Counted from the first letter of the stretch, positions 16,836 through 25,721 are shown. The stretch: DNA of 64,000 bases from Candidatus Peribacteria bacterium (GCA_023245935.1 JAHFJM010000001.1:62001-126000), one strand, 5' to 3'. The notes: generated by a model from the letters alone, not told the origin. Made by a program: numbers and translations.

Positions 16836-17938
16836 TCTTTTGATAGGTCGCTGTGAGCGGCAATCGCAAACGGATCCGTCATCCCCGCGATGTAGTCTTT
16901 GATGGCGTCCTCAAGGGCTCCGTCTGTTTTCTTCTGCAGCTCCAGAACCTTCTGCGGTGGAGATTTTTGGAACGCGGAAAACAAATCCCTGATGATGTGC
17001 TGCCCCCGTCTCGCCTGCACCTGCACCGCTTCACTTTTGTAGAGATGATCCCAAAGAAATCCCCGAAGTTCTTCGAGATTCTGAGTCAAAGTTGCAGAGA
17101 AAGAAACAAGTGGATCGCTTGCGGCATAGACATCCTCGAGCGAAGTCACTGAGTGTTTCCGTAGCAACAACTCGGTCTCGGCATACAAATCCGTCACGAG
17201 GAAATCGACGATCGATCCGCGGAGTTCCGTTTTCCGTTCTTCCGATTGCTTGGCAGCGAGAAGCCCAAGTCTCGTTTTGCGTACCTCTTGCAGAGAGAAG
17301 AGTCCTGCACGGAGACCGTCATCCGTATCGTGCGCGGTGTAGGCGATCTCATCAGCGAGGTTTACAAGCTGCGCTTCAAGCGTGGGACTGCGCGTCACGG
17401 AATCGGCATTCGGAGTGTCGTGCGGCGTTCGGTGCTTCATCAGCCCTTCCAAAATTTCGCGAGAAAGATTCAATCCCCGGTACTTCGATGTCCGGTCTTC
17501 AAGCACCGTCACGATGCGCAGCGACTGCTCGTTATGTTCGAATGTTTTCCCGACACTCTTCATGCATGCGTTCATCGCCTCTTCGCCGGCATGCCCGAAC
17601 GGCGTATGACCGAGATCGTGCGCAAGTGCGATGGCTTCGGCAAGGTCTTCGTTCAGTCCGAGTGTCCTCGCGATATCGCGACTGATCTGCGCGACCTCCA
17701 GTGTGTGTGTGATGCGCGTTCGATAGTGATCGCCATGGCCGGCGACGAACACCTGTGTCTTATGCTTCAGCCTCCGAAACGCCTGCGTATGGATGATCCG
17801 ATCCCGATCGCGCTGGAACGGAAAGCGAGTGTTATCATCAGATTCAGGAACCGCACGACCGAGTCCGTCACCATGAGGGGAGGAATACGGCATGAGGAGA
17901 GTGTTTGCCTTAAGGAGACGAGTGGAGAGTGACTTCAT
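16829..17938 (-). CDS. dgt: Deoxyguanosinetriphosphate triphosphohydrolase-like HD protein
   Basis: About 369 residues from MKSLST. The HD-domain metal site is visible as RTRITHTLEVAQISRDIA and ALAHDLGHTPFGHAGEEAMN, with the upstream RDRIIHTQAFRRLKHKTQVF typical of dNTPases. These enzymes hydrolyse dNTPs to the deoxynucleoside and triphosphate, and balance nucleotide pools. A longer in-frame start at 18016 exists but lacks family similarity. Convergent with the M23 gene. Confidence 0.93.
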   Translation of the reverse strand: MKSLSTRLLKANTLLMPYSSPHGDGLGRAVPESDDNTRFPFQRDRDRIIHTQAFRRLKHKTQVFVAGHGDHYRTRITHTLEVAQISRDIARTLGLNEDLAEAIALAHDLGHTPFGHAGEEAMNACMKSVGKTFEHNEQSLRIVTVLEDRTSKYRGLNLSREILEGLMKHRTPHDTPNADSVTRSPTLEAQLVNLADEIAYTAHDTDDGLRAGLFSLQEVRKTRLGLLAAKQSEERKTELRGSIVDFLVTDLYAETELLLRKHSVTSLEDVYAASDPLVSFSATLTQNLEELRGFLWDHLYKSEAVQVQARRGQHIIRDLFSAFQKSPPQKVLELQKKTDGALEDAIKDYIAGMTDPFAIAAHSDLSKDH

Positions 17939-17980
17939 CAGATCTGTAAGCCTACAGCGGAGCAGGGCAGAGTGCAAAAA

Positions 17981-18008
17981 TTGACGAAGATATTCTTCTT
18001 GGTACAGT
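17981..18008 (+). promoter_or_regulatory. sigma70-like promoter
   Basis: TTGACG (17981-17986), 16-nt spacer, TACAGT (18003-18008). The predicted start falls at or next to the ATG at 18015. It could drive the small frame 18015-18257 and the structured region that follows. Confidence 0.6.
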
Positions 18009-18014
18009 TGTCGC

Positions 18015-18257
18015 ATGCATCAAAAACCCTCTGAAATGGCTGCTCCGATCTTCTGTCCCGATGAAGGAGGTGGTGGTCAGTCGCGTGAATATAAAACTTC
18101 GGCTGCATTGATGGAAGCTCTTGCAGCGCGAGACGCGCTGCAATTCTGGAGCGATGGAGCCATCCCCGAAGCAAGATTTTCCGATGCGGATTTTGGTTCA
18201 ACAAAAACTGCAGTACCACGAAAATCAGATGAGCGTACCAACGAGGGTCGAAAATAA
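18015..18257 (+). CDS. Possible small hypothetical protein
   Basis: An 80-residue frame (MHQKPSEMAAPIFCPDEGG..) directly behind a good promoter. No recognised domain, and the C-terminus is charged. Composition is compatible with coding but not decisive. The alternative is a non-coding leader for the structured RNA at 18270. Confidence 0.35.
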   Translation: MHQKPSEMAAPIFCPDEGGGGQSREYKTSAALMEALAARDALQFWSDGAIPEARFSDADFGSTKTAVPRKSDERTNEGRK

Positions 18258-18269
18258 GAACATCATCAA

Positions 18270-18405
18270 GACGACCGTTATCCGCTTTGGCTCGTCCCTA
18301 GCAGTGCTAGGTGGGTAACCGCATCCCCGCCCCACGGGGCGGAGAGATTCAGGCTTCCCGTAACGAAGTGTAGGAAAAAAGCGTAGAGCGGACTGACGGA
18401 TCGTC
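18270..18405 (+). ncRNA. Candidate structured RNA, class unknown
   Basis: The ends pair: GACGA/TCGTC, CCGT/ACGG and TCCGCT/AGCGGA form an interrupted 15-bp closing helix between 18270-18286 and 18387-18405. Inside lie a 7-bp perfect hairpin CCTAGCA-G-TGCTAGG (18297-18311) and a GC-rich hairpin CCGCCC..GGGCGG (18327-18342). The promoter at 17981 points into it. I tested SRP, tmRNA, RNase P and 6S signatures by eye and none fit. Orientation is assumed from the promoter. Confidence 0.4.
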
Positions 18406-18425
18406 GAGACGGAAGAAGGATAGGC

Positions 18426-19097
18426 TTAGAGCAGTGTCGCTGCCAACACATTTCTCATCCCACCCTCGGTGACTTCTTTCTTGCCTCCCCTATACGTCCA
18501 GTACCGATCCGGAAGACAGCGCGTGCATGCTTCGAGACGCTCGAAGTGATTTGTTGAAACACCAAGAGAGAAAAGCTGTTCATCGGCTGCATGATTGAGG
18601 TCGATGCATTTTCCTTGCACGTACGAAGCAAGTTCCGGTGCCTCGGACTTTGGATCGGTGAAATCCGCACACTTCATGCAGAGCGACGGTCCCGCGGCAA
18701 CGAGTGCTTCCTTCGGATCGACACCCCACTCGGACTGCAGAAGTTTGAACGCAGCGGGAATGACACCCTTCCGTACGCCCTGCCACCCTGCATGGATGAG
18801 ACAGAGAATGTTTTTTTCGGGAGCGAAGACGATGAAATTCTGGCAATCGGCAAAACGAATCGTGAGTGTGAGTCCGAGATGATCTGTCGCAACCGCATCG
18901 GCTTTCTCGATTCGATTCGATGCCGACCGAAGCACAACGCACCGGTTGCCATGCACTTGGTCGAGGCTTGCGACTTCGGAAGTTTGCAGCACACGCTGCA
19001 TATCAGTATCCGACGAAACTGCGTCGTCACGCGTGAGCATGCGAACATCGAGAATATCTCGGTATGGTTCGAAGATTGTGAAGGGGTGGGTGAGCAT
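18426..19097 (-). CDS. YfiH/PgeF-type multicopper polyphenol oxidase-like (purine nucleoside phosphorylase) protein
   Basis: A 223-residue protein with the family signatures LDQVHGNRC, TIRFADCQNF (ADC motif) and CLIHAGWQGVRKGV (HAGWxG). Members act as purine nucleoside phosphorylase/deaminases or as peptidoglycan-editing factors. The metal-binding Cys and His of the ADC and HAGW motifs are present. It is 25 bp downstream of the glycosyltransferase gene on the same strand and probably cotranscribed. Confidence 0.9.
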   Translation of the reverse strand: MLTHPFTIFEPYRDILDVRMLTRDDAVSSDTDMQRVLQTSEVASLDQVHGNRCVVLRSASNRIEKADAVATDHLGLTLTIRFADCQNFIVFAPEKNILCLIHAGWQGVRKGVIPAAFKLLQSEWGVDPKEALVAAGPSLCMKCADFTDPKSEAPELASYVQGKCIDLNHAADEQLFSLGVSTNHFERLEACTRCLPDRYWTYRGGKKEVTEGGMRNVLAATLL

Positions 19098-19121
19098 GAA
19101 GGTGTATGAATAAAGTTCGGA

Positions 19122-20240
19122 CTACGATCTGTCATTCCCAAATTTTCTCACCGCACTCTCCACTTCCTGTTTCATCCTCTCTTTGAACACATCAATGTGA
19201 AATTTCTTCGCATGCGAGCGAATGTTTTGCCTGTCCCAAGTCATGCCTCGAAATTTTGCAATTCCGTCTGCGAATGCATCGACCGTTTGCTCAGCAACAA
19301 GCACTCCCGTCACAGAATCGGTGACAACATCACGCACACCGCCTTTTCCGTACGCAATTACCGGAACGCCGCATGCCTGCGCCTCAAGCGGGACAATGCC
19401 GGCGTCTTCGACTTGCGGAAAAAGCAGGCACTGCGCATGCGCATACAGTGCGGGAAGGTCACTGTCGGGAACGTGACCGAGAAATTCGACCGTCGAGCCC
19501 GCAATACTCTTGAGACGGGCAAGATCACTGCCGGTTCCCGCGATTTTGAGAGGTAATCGCAACCGGTTGGCGAGATCGATCAGCAAGTCGAAACGCTTGT
19601 AGGGAACGAGGCGACCGAGGGCGAGAAAGTAGGGATGAGGGTTGGGGATGGGGGATAGGGGAAAATCGAAGAAGCGGGAGTCCACGGGAGGATGGACGAC
19701 GACACTCTCGCGTCCATAAATGCGTTTGATGCGTTCCTGTGTTTCGGTGGAGTTTGCAATGAAAGAATCGACGCGTTTTGCCGTCGATAGATCGAAACGT
19801 CGCAACTTCTTAAGCTCTCTCCTCGCAATCCATTTCAGAAGTCCCCGCACCTTGAAATCCGACAGGTAATCATCTTCCATCTCCCAGGCATACCGCATCG
19901 GCGTGTGGCAGTAACACACGTGAACGGAGCGACTGCTTGGAATGATTCCTTTCGCAATGGCATGAGAAGAGCTGAGGACAATGTCATACGCACTCAGATC
20001 GATTGACTCAAAACTTCTCGGCATCCACGGAAGCAAGTACTGATGCCTCGACGTCAGACGAAAAATCCGCTGCAGGAAAGAATCTGTGCGAATGTCGGCA
20101 TTCTTGAGTGGTCCCAGAAGAGACGGCTTTGCAACCGTCGTGAATACGGGAGCATCGGACCACTGCTGGCAGAGCGCTGCGATGACGTGTTCAGCGCCTC
20201 CGTAGGTCGGGAGCCAGTCTGCGACAATGGCGAGTTTCAT
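19122..20240 (-). CDS. Glycosyltransferase family 4
   Basis: A 372-residue GT-B enzyme, start at MKLAIVADWLPTYGGAEHV where the family N-terminus begins. The N-terminal acceptor domain is followed by the C-terminal nucleotide-sugar domain with ALGRLVPYKRFDLLI and the EX7E-type motif in EDAGIVPLEAQACG. It probably transfers a sugar to a surface glycan or lipid; donor and acceptor are unknown. Between the two domains the G-rich mini-repeat (19632-19661) encodes LSPIPNPHP, exactly where the second glycosyltransferase in the window has a similar insert. Confidence 0.92.
   Translation of the reverse strand: MKLAIVADWLPTYGGAEHVIAALCQQWSDAPVFTTVAKPSLLGPLKNADIRTDSFLQRIFRLTSRHQYLLPWMPRSFESIDLSAYDIVLSSSHAIAKGIIPSSRSVHVCYCHTPMRYAWEMEDDYLSDFKVRGLLKWIARRELKKLRRFDLSTAKRVDSFIANSTETQERIKRIYGRESVVVHPPVDSRFFDFPLSPIPNPHPYFLALGRLVPYKRFDLLIDLANRLRLPLKIAGTGSDLARLKSIAGSTVEFLGHVPDSDLPALYAHAQCLLFPQVEDAGIVPLEAQACGVPVIAYGKGGVRDVVTDSVTGVLVAEQTVDAFADGIAKFRGMTWDRQNIRSHAKKFHIDVFKERMKQEVESAVRKFGNDRS
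19632..19661. repeat. G-rich mini-element, copy 1 (inside glycosyltransferase)
   Basis: Four G-runs on the plus strand of the form GGGATGAGGGTTGGGG and GGGGGATAGGGG. The coding (minus) strand is C-rich and encodes Pro/Asn/Ile in the interdomain linker. Confidence 0.75.
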
Positions 20241-20286
20241 CAGAGGGCACACTATGACATACGAGAGGCACTTGGAACAGTTCACG

Positions 20287-21252
20287 ATGGACACGCAAAG
20301 CTCTAAGATTTCCAGGATGGCGCTACGAAAACCCCGCAGGCTTCCAAAATCCTTCAACCGACCCGTCAGCTCCTATTCACGGACGCTCGCGCGGACGCAC
20401 TATCGGACACCTGACCGGAGAGCGAGACTCCGCCATGAACGCCGCGTCCGATTTCTGAAGAAGTGTTCAAAGTTGCTGTCGACCTTACGCTCGGAATTTC
20501 GTGCGTGGCTCTTCATCGGAGTCGGCACCATCTGTACAAGCATTCTGCTCGCCCTTCTCTTCTCTCCGTTCTTCGATGTACGGCAAATCCACATCCAAAG
20601 ACAGGACCCGCGCATCGATCCTGCCGACGTGCAACAGATCCTTGCTCCGCTCTTCGGTCAGCGTCTCCTGCTCGTCACGAAGGGGCAGGTGGCATCGTTA
20701 CTGCAAGCTCAGTATCCGGATATCGAGTCGATCGGGATGACGAAAAACTATCCTTCCACGCTCTCCGTTCTCATCAAATTGGAACCCGTCGTTGCCCGTG
20801 TCATCATCGATGATAACGATGTCTCCGAACAGACGCAGAGCGGAGGGCTTGTGGGATCCGGTTCGTACATGTACATCACCAAGAGCGGATTCTTCGTCAA
20901 TTCTCCGATCAAACTCTCTGGCTCAACCCCGATCCCGATCCTGCATTTCACGGACTGGGGACTGAAGCCGCAAGACGGCACTCGCGTCATTCTCCCGGAG
21001 TTCATCGACAGTGTGTTCACGGCACGCGATATTCTGCGAACGGAGTTCGGTTTGGTCACCGTGGACATCACCCTCTACGTTCGCGCACAGGAGTTCCATA
21101 TACGGACGAACAAGACGACCATTTGGTTCGATCTTCAGCATCCGCTTTCGATCCAGTTCCAGCGCTTTCGGCAGTTCCTGAAGACTTTTTCACTCGACCT
21201 CGCAAAGGAGTACATTGATGTGCGTATTCAAGACAAAATCATCTTCCGATAA
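20287..21252 (+). CDS. FtsQ-like membrane protein with POTRA domain
   Basis: About 321 residues. A long basic cytoplasmic N-terminus is followed by a single membrane segment (LFIGVGTICTSILLALLF) and an extracytoplasmic POTRA-type domain beginning FFDVRQIHIQ, then a beta region ending in IDVRIQDKIIFR. This matches FtsQ/DivIB, the divisome scaffold linking FtsB/FtsL to the septal synthase. A D,D-carboxypeptidase and an M23 peptidase follow directly, which supports a cell-envelope role. The start is uncertain (ATGs at 20254, 20287 and 20317). No murC or ftsA is adjacent. Confidence 0.75.
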   Translation: MDTQSSKISRMALRKPRRLPKSFNRPVSSYSRTLARTHYRTPDRRARLRHERRVRFLKKCSKLLSTLRSEFRAWLFIGVGTICTSILLALLFSPFFDVRQIHIQRQDPRIDPADVQQILAPLFGQRLLLVTKGQVASLLQAQYPDIESIGMTKNYPSTLSVLIKLEPVVARVIIDDNDVSEQTQSGGLVGSGSYMYITKSGFFVNSPIKLSGSTPIPILHFTDWGLKPQDGTRVILPEFIDSVFTARDILRTEFGLVTVDITLYVRAQEFHIRTNKTTIWFDLQHPLSIQFQRFRQFLKTFSLDLAKEYIDVRIQDKIIFR

Positions 21253-21282
21253 ACCCCTTCAAGAGTATTCTGCCGGTCCCCC

Positions 21283-22152
21283 ATGTTCGCCTCACTCCTC
21301 TCACTCCTTCTCCTCGGCACGCCGTCTTCTCTCCCGTCGTCTGAAGAGCTGCATCCGCCTCCGGGAATTGAAATCCTGCACATCGGAGTTCCCGCTTTCG
21401 CCCAAAACTTGCCGGAGATGCCGCCTCGTCTTTCGGCATCAGGCATGCTGCTTCTCGATATCCGCAGCAGACAAGTACTCCTCTCCCGGAATGCCGATGA
21501 AAAGCGTCCCATGGCCAGTCTGACGAAAATCATGACGGCACTGCTCGTGTTGGAACACCGCAGTCTGAATGAAGTCGCTGCCATTCCGAAAATCGTCGCC
21601 GACATCCACGGGAGTACGATCGGAGTGAAGACCGGAGAATTCTTCAGAGTCGGGGATCTCCTGAAAGCACTGCTCATCCCGTCCGCAAATGACGCGGCGT
21701 ACTCTCTTGCGATCGCGGATGCAGGGAGCGTCTCCTCATTCGTCGAACAGATGAACCTGAGAGCAGAAAGTCTCGGTCTCAGGAACACGCACTTCACCAA
21801 TCCGGCGGGCCTCGACAGTGAGGAACAGTTCTCCACGCCGCGTGATCTCGCGTGGCTCACGATCGCCGCACTCAGAAACAGTGATTTCCGGAGGATCGTG
21901 AGAACGAAAGAAGCGACCATCAAAACGACGACCGGGCAGCCGTTCAGTCTCAGGAACACGAATGAATTGCTCCACGAGAACGAGCATGTGTTCGGTGTGA
22001 AGACGGGGACAACGTCCAAAGCCGGAGAATGCTTGATTGTTTTCTTCGAAGAACAAAATCGGGAGTATCTGCTGGTCCTCCTCGGATCGAAAGATCGCTA
22101 TACTGACAGTCTGTACGTTCTTGAGGCATTGCATCATGCTCTGGCTTCGTGA
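21283..22152 (+). CDS. D-alanyl-D-alanine carboxypeptidase (S11 family)
   Basis: A 289-residue penicillin-binding protein with a hydrophobic N-terminus for export. All three serine-peptidase motifs are present: SxxK in MASLTKIM, SxN in IPSANDAAY and KTG in FGVKTGTTSKAG. Such enzymes trim the terminal D-Ala of peptidoglycan stem peptides. It lacks the C-terminal PBP5 beta domain, so it is a short form. The gene follows the FtsQ-like gene by 30 bp and its stop overlaps the GTG of the next gene (GTGA), so the three are probably one transcript. Confidence 0.93.
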   Translation: MFASLLSLLLLGTPSSLPSSEELHPPPGIEILHIGVPAFAQNLPEMPPRLSASGMLLLDIRSRQVLLSRNADEKRPMASLTKIMTALLVLEHRSLNEVAAIPKIVADIHGSTIGVKTGEFFRVGDLLKALLIPSANDAAYSLAIADAGSVSSFVEQMNLRAESLGLRNTHFTNPAGLDSEEQFSTPRDLAWLTIAALRNSDFRRIVRTKEATIKTTTGQPFSLRNTNELLHENEHVFGVKTGTTSKAGECLIVFFEEQNREYLLVLLGSKDRYTDSLYVLEALHHALAS

Positions 22153-23180
22153 TCCTTACGTCCATGCGATCCCTGCGCTCACCCGCTCACTCGTGGCTTT
22201 CGATTCGCATCCGCGTTCTGTGCGCAGGAGTGCTGCTCCTATCGCTCTTCATCCCGCCGTACGCACAGGAAACCGCCATCGCCAATCCGGAAAGCGTTGA
22301 TAGCGGAGCGTACGGTTTTCTGCTGGCGGAAGACGGTTTCCTCATGAAAACATCGGCACTGACCGAGCAGGGAACGCGCAGCGCCTACAGCCAGGGAATT
22401 CTGCATACGGTCGAACCCGGCGAGAGTATCGCGAGCATCGCCAGAATGAACTTTCTGAAACCCGAGACAATACGGTACGCCAACGGTCTCGGTGAGAAGG
22501 ATCAGGTGAAACCCGGACAGAAGTTGCTGATTCTCCCCGTCGACGGCCTCCTGCACACGGTGAAACGAGGACAGAATCTGCAGATGATCGCCGATCTCTA
22601 CGGAGTGGACGCCGGGAGTATCGCGAGTCAGAATAAAATTCGCAGCGGGTACCTGCTCGCCGGACAGGAATTGATCATCCCGAATGGAAAACCGATCATC
22701 GCGGTTGCCGTCGCACCGAACAAACCGAAGCCGACGATCCCGGTGCCGACAGGTGCCGGAAAGGCGCAGTTCCCGGAAATCAAGAACTACAGCATTCAGC
22801 CGAGCTACGGCATTTTCCAGATACCGTGTGATTGCTTCTACACGCAGTACTTCAGCCTCACGCACTTCGGCGTGGATATGCAGCACAGAGGAGGAAGTCC
22901 TGTCTTTGCCGCTGAAGGTGGAACCGTTCTCCGTGCAGACTACGGTTGGAACGGAGGATACGGTAACGTCATCGAGATCGACCATGGAAACGGCATCGTC
23001 ACGCTCTACGCTCACAACAAGAAACTCTACGTGCAGAAAGGGGATCGCATCAACCGCGGACAGCCGATCTCCTTCATGGGCAACACCGGACGCGTGCACG
23101 GACCGACCGGCATTCACCTCCACTTCGAAGTGCATGTGAACGGCGTGAAGAAGAATCCGATGATGTATTTGCAGCAGTGA
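22149..23180 (+). CDS. LysM-M23 cell-wall peptidase
   Basis: About 343 residues with the GTG start at 22149; ATG at 22164 is the alternative. Signal segment ~residues 20-40. Two LysM peptidoglycan-binding modules (HTVEPGESIASIARMN..GQKLLILP and HTVKRGQNLQMIADLY..GQELIIP) are followed by a C-terminal M23 domain with HFGVDMQHRGG and GIHLHFEVHVNG, both zinc-site motifs intact. Likely an extracytoplasmic peptidoglycan hydrolase working with the preceding carboxypeptidase. Confidence 0.94.
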   Translation: MILTSMRSLRSPAHSWLSIRIRVLCAGVLLLSLFIPPYAQETAIANPESVDSGAYGFLLAEDGFLMKTSALTEQGTRSAYSQGILHTVEPGESIASIARMNFLKPETIRYANGLGEKDQVKPGQKLLILPVDGLLHTVKRGQNLQMIADLYGVDAGSIASQNKIRSGYLLAGQELIIPNGKPIIAVAVAPNKPKPTIPVPTGAGKAQFPEIKNYSIQPSYGIFQIPCDCFYTQYFSLTHFGVDMQHRGGSPVFAAEGGTVLRADYGWNGGYGNVIEIDHGNGIVTLYAHNKKLYVQKGDRINRGQPISFMGNTGRVHGPTGIHLHFEVHVNGVKKNPMMYLQQ

Positions 23181-23194
23181 TAAAGAAAGAATGG

Positions 23195-23277
23195 CGAACG
23201 AAGAATCAAGAATGATGAAGGGCTCTCTTGTATGTATTGAAACGCTTCCTTACTCATCATTCTTGATTCTTCGTTCG
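23195..23277. repeat. Perfect 24-bp inverted repeat between convergent genes
   Basis: The arms 23195-23218 and 23254-23277 are exact reverse complements (CGAACGAAGAATCAAGAATG..), separated by 35 nt. It lies between the ends of the LysM-M23 and pgl genes and could act as a bidirectional terminator, but no T-tract follows the stem. It is AT-richer than its surroundings. Confidence 0.85.
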
Positions 23278-23320
23278 TCGATAACTGTAGAAAGCCGCAT
23301 CACAACGAGAAGATGACTTT

Positions 23321-23989
23321 TTAGCTTCCAACAACCCACGTCGTCCGGTCATCCATCAGCACCGAAGCGGGTGAGAGGCTTCCGTCCTGCATATCGATCT
23401 GCATTTTCGAAAGCAACGCGCTCTTCTCGGCTCCGGTAATCAGAAACACTCGCTTCTCTGCGGCTTCGAGCACCGGAAACGTCACACTGATGCGATCGCG
23501 AATCGCAAAACGATCAGTCTGCGTATGAATCACGGACGCTGGTCCAAATGCCTCAGGAGGAACCGGAGGAAAGAGAGATGCGATATGACCGTCCGAACCC
23601 ATGCCGAGGATAACGAGATCGGGGCGAAGTGCTGAAACAATATTGTCGTACTTCGCTATGCAATCTTCAAGCGGCAAGGTTGTATCTGGAAAAAGAAACG
23701 GGGCAGAAGCCGCATCGTTCATGAGAAGCGTTTCATGAATCATCTTCGTATTGCTGTCACTGTGATCTGTCGGAACGTACCTTTCGTCGAGCAGAAAAAA
23801 CCGCACGCGCTTCCAGTCGATCTTCTTCTCAAGCGAAAGTTTTTCGTAGATTGGCTTCGGCGTCGATCCGCCGGAGAGACCGACGGTGATAGTTTTGCCA
23901 TCAGCCTGAGCGGCAATAATCACATCGGTAAGATGCTGCAAGGCGGCAGCAATGAATGCTTCGGGGGTGGAGGTTTTGAGGATTCGCAT
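23321..23989 (-). CDS. pgl: 6-phosphogluconolactonase
   Basis: A 222-residue enzyme of the glucosamine-6-P isomerase/6-phosphogluconolactonase superfamily that hydrolyses 6-phosphogluconolactone in the oxidative pentose phosphate pathway. Motifs: VGLSGGSTPKPIYE, FFLLDERYVPTDHSDSN and ILGMGSDGHIASLFP, which fit DevB-type lactonases better than NagB. It lies downstream of zwf on the same strand, separated by 156 bp that hold a palindromic element. The genes catalyse consecutive steps and are probably cotranscribed. Confidence 0.95.
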   Translation of the reverse strand: MRILKTSTPEAFIAAALQHLTDVIIAAQADGKTITVGLSGGSTPKPIYEKLSLEKKIDWKRVRFFLLDERYVPTDHSDSNTKMIHETLLMNDAASAPFLFPDTTLPLEDCIAKYDNIVSALRPDLVILGMGSDGHIASLFPPVPPEAFGPASVIHTQTDRFAIRDRISVTFPVLEAAEKRVFLITGAEKSALLSKMQIDMQDGSLSPASVLMDDRTTWVVGS

Positions 23990-24013
23990 AGAGAGATGAT
24001 AGCAGCTTCACAC

Positions 24014-24137
24014 GATCCTCATCCCCTAACCCCTTCTCCGTCCGCCGGAGAAGGGGGAGCCTGTATTTCTCTGATTTCGGACATTCCTCTCTCCAGCCGA
24101 TGGAGAGAGGTGGCGCATCAGCGCCGGAGTGAGGACC
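24014..24137. repeat. Palindromic dispersed element, copy 3
   Basis: About 124 bp with near-complementary ends (GATCCTCA / TGAGGACC) and hairpins CCTTCTCCGTCCGCCGGAGAAGG, CTCTCTCC..GGAGAGAG and GGCGC..GCGCC. It shares its middle segment (TTTCTGATT-like, CGGACATT) with copy 1. It lies between zwf and pgl. Confidence 0.85.
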
Positions 24138-24145
24138 GTAAGTAG

Positions 24146-25597
24146 CTACAACCACCGTTCCCCAAACCTCGCAATGAAATCATCCGCTTCTTTCGGTCCC
24201 GCTGACCCCGACTCGTACATCGCAAGCGGTGTCTTCGGATCATCCAGATACTGCTGCAACGGATCGATGATCCGCCACTCCGCACGCACTTCTTCAGGAT
24301 CCAAAAACCACTGTTGATTCCCCGCAATCGCTTCGAGGAGAAGCAAGCTGTGTTCGACGAGACAATCGCCCATGCACACGAGAGGGTCTTCCATCACGAG
24401 CGGACGGAACTTCGGCTCGCTGCCGCCGAGCTTCGTCTGAAGGTACAGCTTCATCCCCGCTTCGCCCTGCAGAATGATATCGAGCCTGTTCTTGTTTTCA
24501 TTCTTGCCGACAAGTGTCGCCGATTCCTGAAATTCGATCGCGATTCTCGTTTCTTTCATCTTCAGTCTCTTCCCCGAATGCAGGAAGATCGGCACGCCTT
24601 CCCACTTCGACGACCGTGTCATCAGTCGCATTGCTGCGAATGTCGGTGTTCGCGAACTCTTCGACACGCCTTCTTCATCTCGGTACGCCGGAACTTTCCT
24701 TCCCGACACTTCACCGGCTGCGTACTGCCCCTGCAGAACGACATCCGAGAAATCGGTTGCCGGCGGCAGGTAGAATTTCTTCACCGCGTCGAGACGTGCT
24801 GATTTGATGTCCTTCGTATCGCTTGAGAGGCGCATCGTGAGCAGTGCTCCGATCTGAATGAGATGGCTCTGGAACATGTCCCGCAGCGTTCCGACGGCAT
24901 CGAAGTACCCGGCTCTCCCCTCGAGCCCCGCCGATTCCGCCGCCGTAATCTGCACATTGCTGATGAGCGTGTTCTTGAGGAGCCGCTCGATCACCGGATT
25001 CGCATGACGCAGGTAATAGACGTTTCGCACGGCTTCTTTGCCGAGGTAGTGATCAAGAAGGTAGATCTCTTCAGGCTGAAAACATGACGATAGTTTTTGA
25101 TGCAATGCTTCGAATGTCGCGAGGTCGTGTCCGACCGGCTTCTCGATGATGCATCGGAAATTGATCGCGGGATCATGCACACCTCCCGCACACAGATTAT
25201 CGATCGTTGCTGCAAATGCGGATGGCGGAATGGAGAGGTACGCAAGGCGCACGAGATTCGTCTGAGAACCCTCGAGCTTCTTCAGTTTCGCTGCAAGGGA
25301 TTTGAAATCAGTGACGCTGTCATACTGACCCGACTGATAGAAAAAATGCTCCAGAAACGACGACAGTACCTTGTCATTCACCTCAAGCACATGCTCACGC
25401 ACCGCGGATGCAACATGTTCCCTAAATTCGCTGTCCGTCATCGTCGTCCTCGAAAATCCGACGATACTGTAGTGCTCCGGAAAACGCTTCTTGAGTGCCA
25501 GAAAGTACAGTGCCGGAAAAATCTTGATGCGTGCGAGGTGACCGGACGCACCGAAGAGGATAAGGGAGAAGGGATGGTCGGCTTTCAGCATATTCAT
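24146..25597 (-). CDS. zwf: Glucose-6-phosphate 1-dehydrogenase
   Basis: A 483-residue NADP-dependent enzyme for the first step of the oxidative pentose phosphate pathway. The dinucleotide-binding loop reads GASGHLARIKIFPALY; most family members have Asp where this has His (GASGDLAK). The catalytic-histidine motif is clear in YLLDHYLGKEAVRNVYYLR, the substrate segment is AESAGLEGRAGYFD, and the C-terminus includes IFLHSGKRL. Length is normal. Followed by pgl. Confidence 0.95.
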   Translation of the reverse strand: MNMLKADHPFSLILFGASGHLARIKIFPALYFLALKKRFPEHYSIVGFSRTTMTDSEFREHVASAVREHVLEVNDKVLSSFLEHFFYQSGQYDSVTDFKSLAAKLKKLEGSQTNLVRLAYLSIPPSAFAATIDNLCAGGVHDPAINFRCIIEKPVGHDLATFEALHQKLSSCFQPEEIYLLDHYLGKEAVRNVYYLRHANPVIERLLKNTLISNVQITAAESAGLEGRAGYFDAVGTLRDMFQSHLIQIGALLTMRLSSDTKDIKSARLDAVKKFYLPPATDFSDVVLQGQYAAGEVSGRKVPAYRDEEGVSKSSRTPTFAAMRLMTRSSKWEGVPIFLHSGKRLKMKETRIAIEFQESATLVGKNENKNRLDIILQGEAGMKLYLQTKLGGSEPKFRPLVMEDPLVCMGDCLVEHSLLLLEAIAGNQQWFLDPEEVRAEWRIIDPLQQYLDDPKTPLAMYESGSAGPKEADDFIARFGERWL

Positions 25598-25721
25598 GAG
25601 GTTGAGGTAGGTGAGAGTGTAACGAAGAGAAGTGGATGGTGGATAGTGATTAGTGGTTAGTTCATTGTTGAGTCTCAGCTAAAGTACAATCACTAGCTAC
25701 TGATCACTCACCACTCGTCCG

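Noticed and set aside
18270..18405. Assignment of the structured region to SRP RNA, tmRNA, RNase P RNA or 6S RNA
   Set aside because: The SRP core (GGTCAGG..GGAAGGNAGCAGCC), the tmRNA tRNA-like end, RNase P conserved regions and the long 6S bubble were looked for and not found.
25629..25711. Imperfect inverted repeat between zwf and the YbaK-type gene (GTGATTAGTGGTTAG versus CTAGCTACTGATCAC)
   Set aside because: The arms match only loosely and no other copy was seen; too weak to list as an element.
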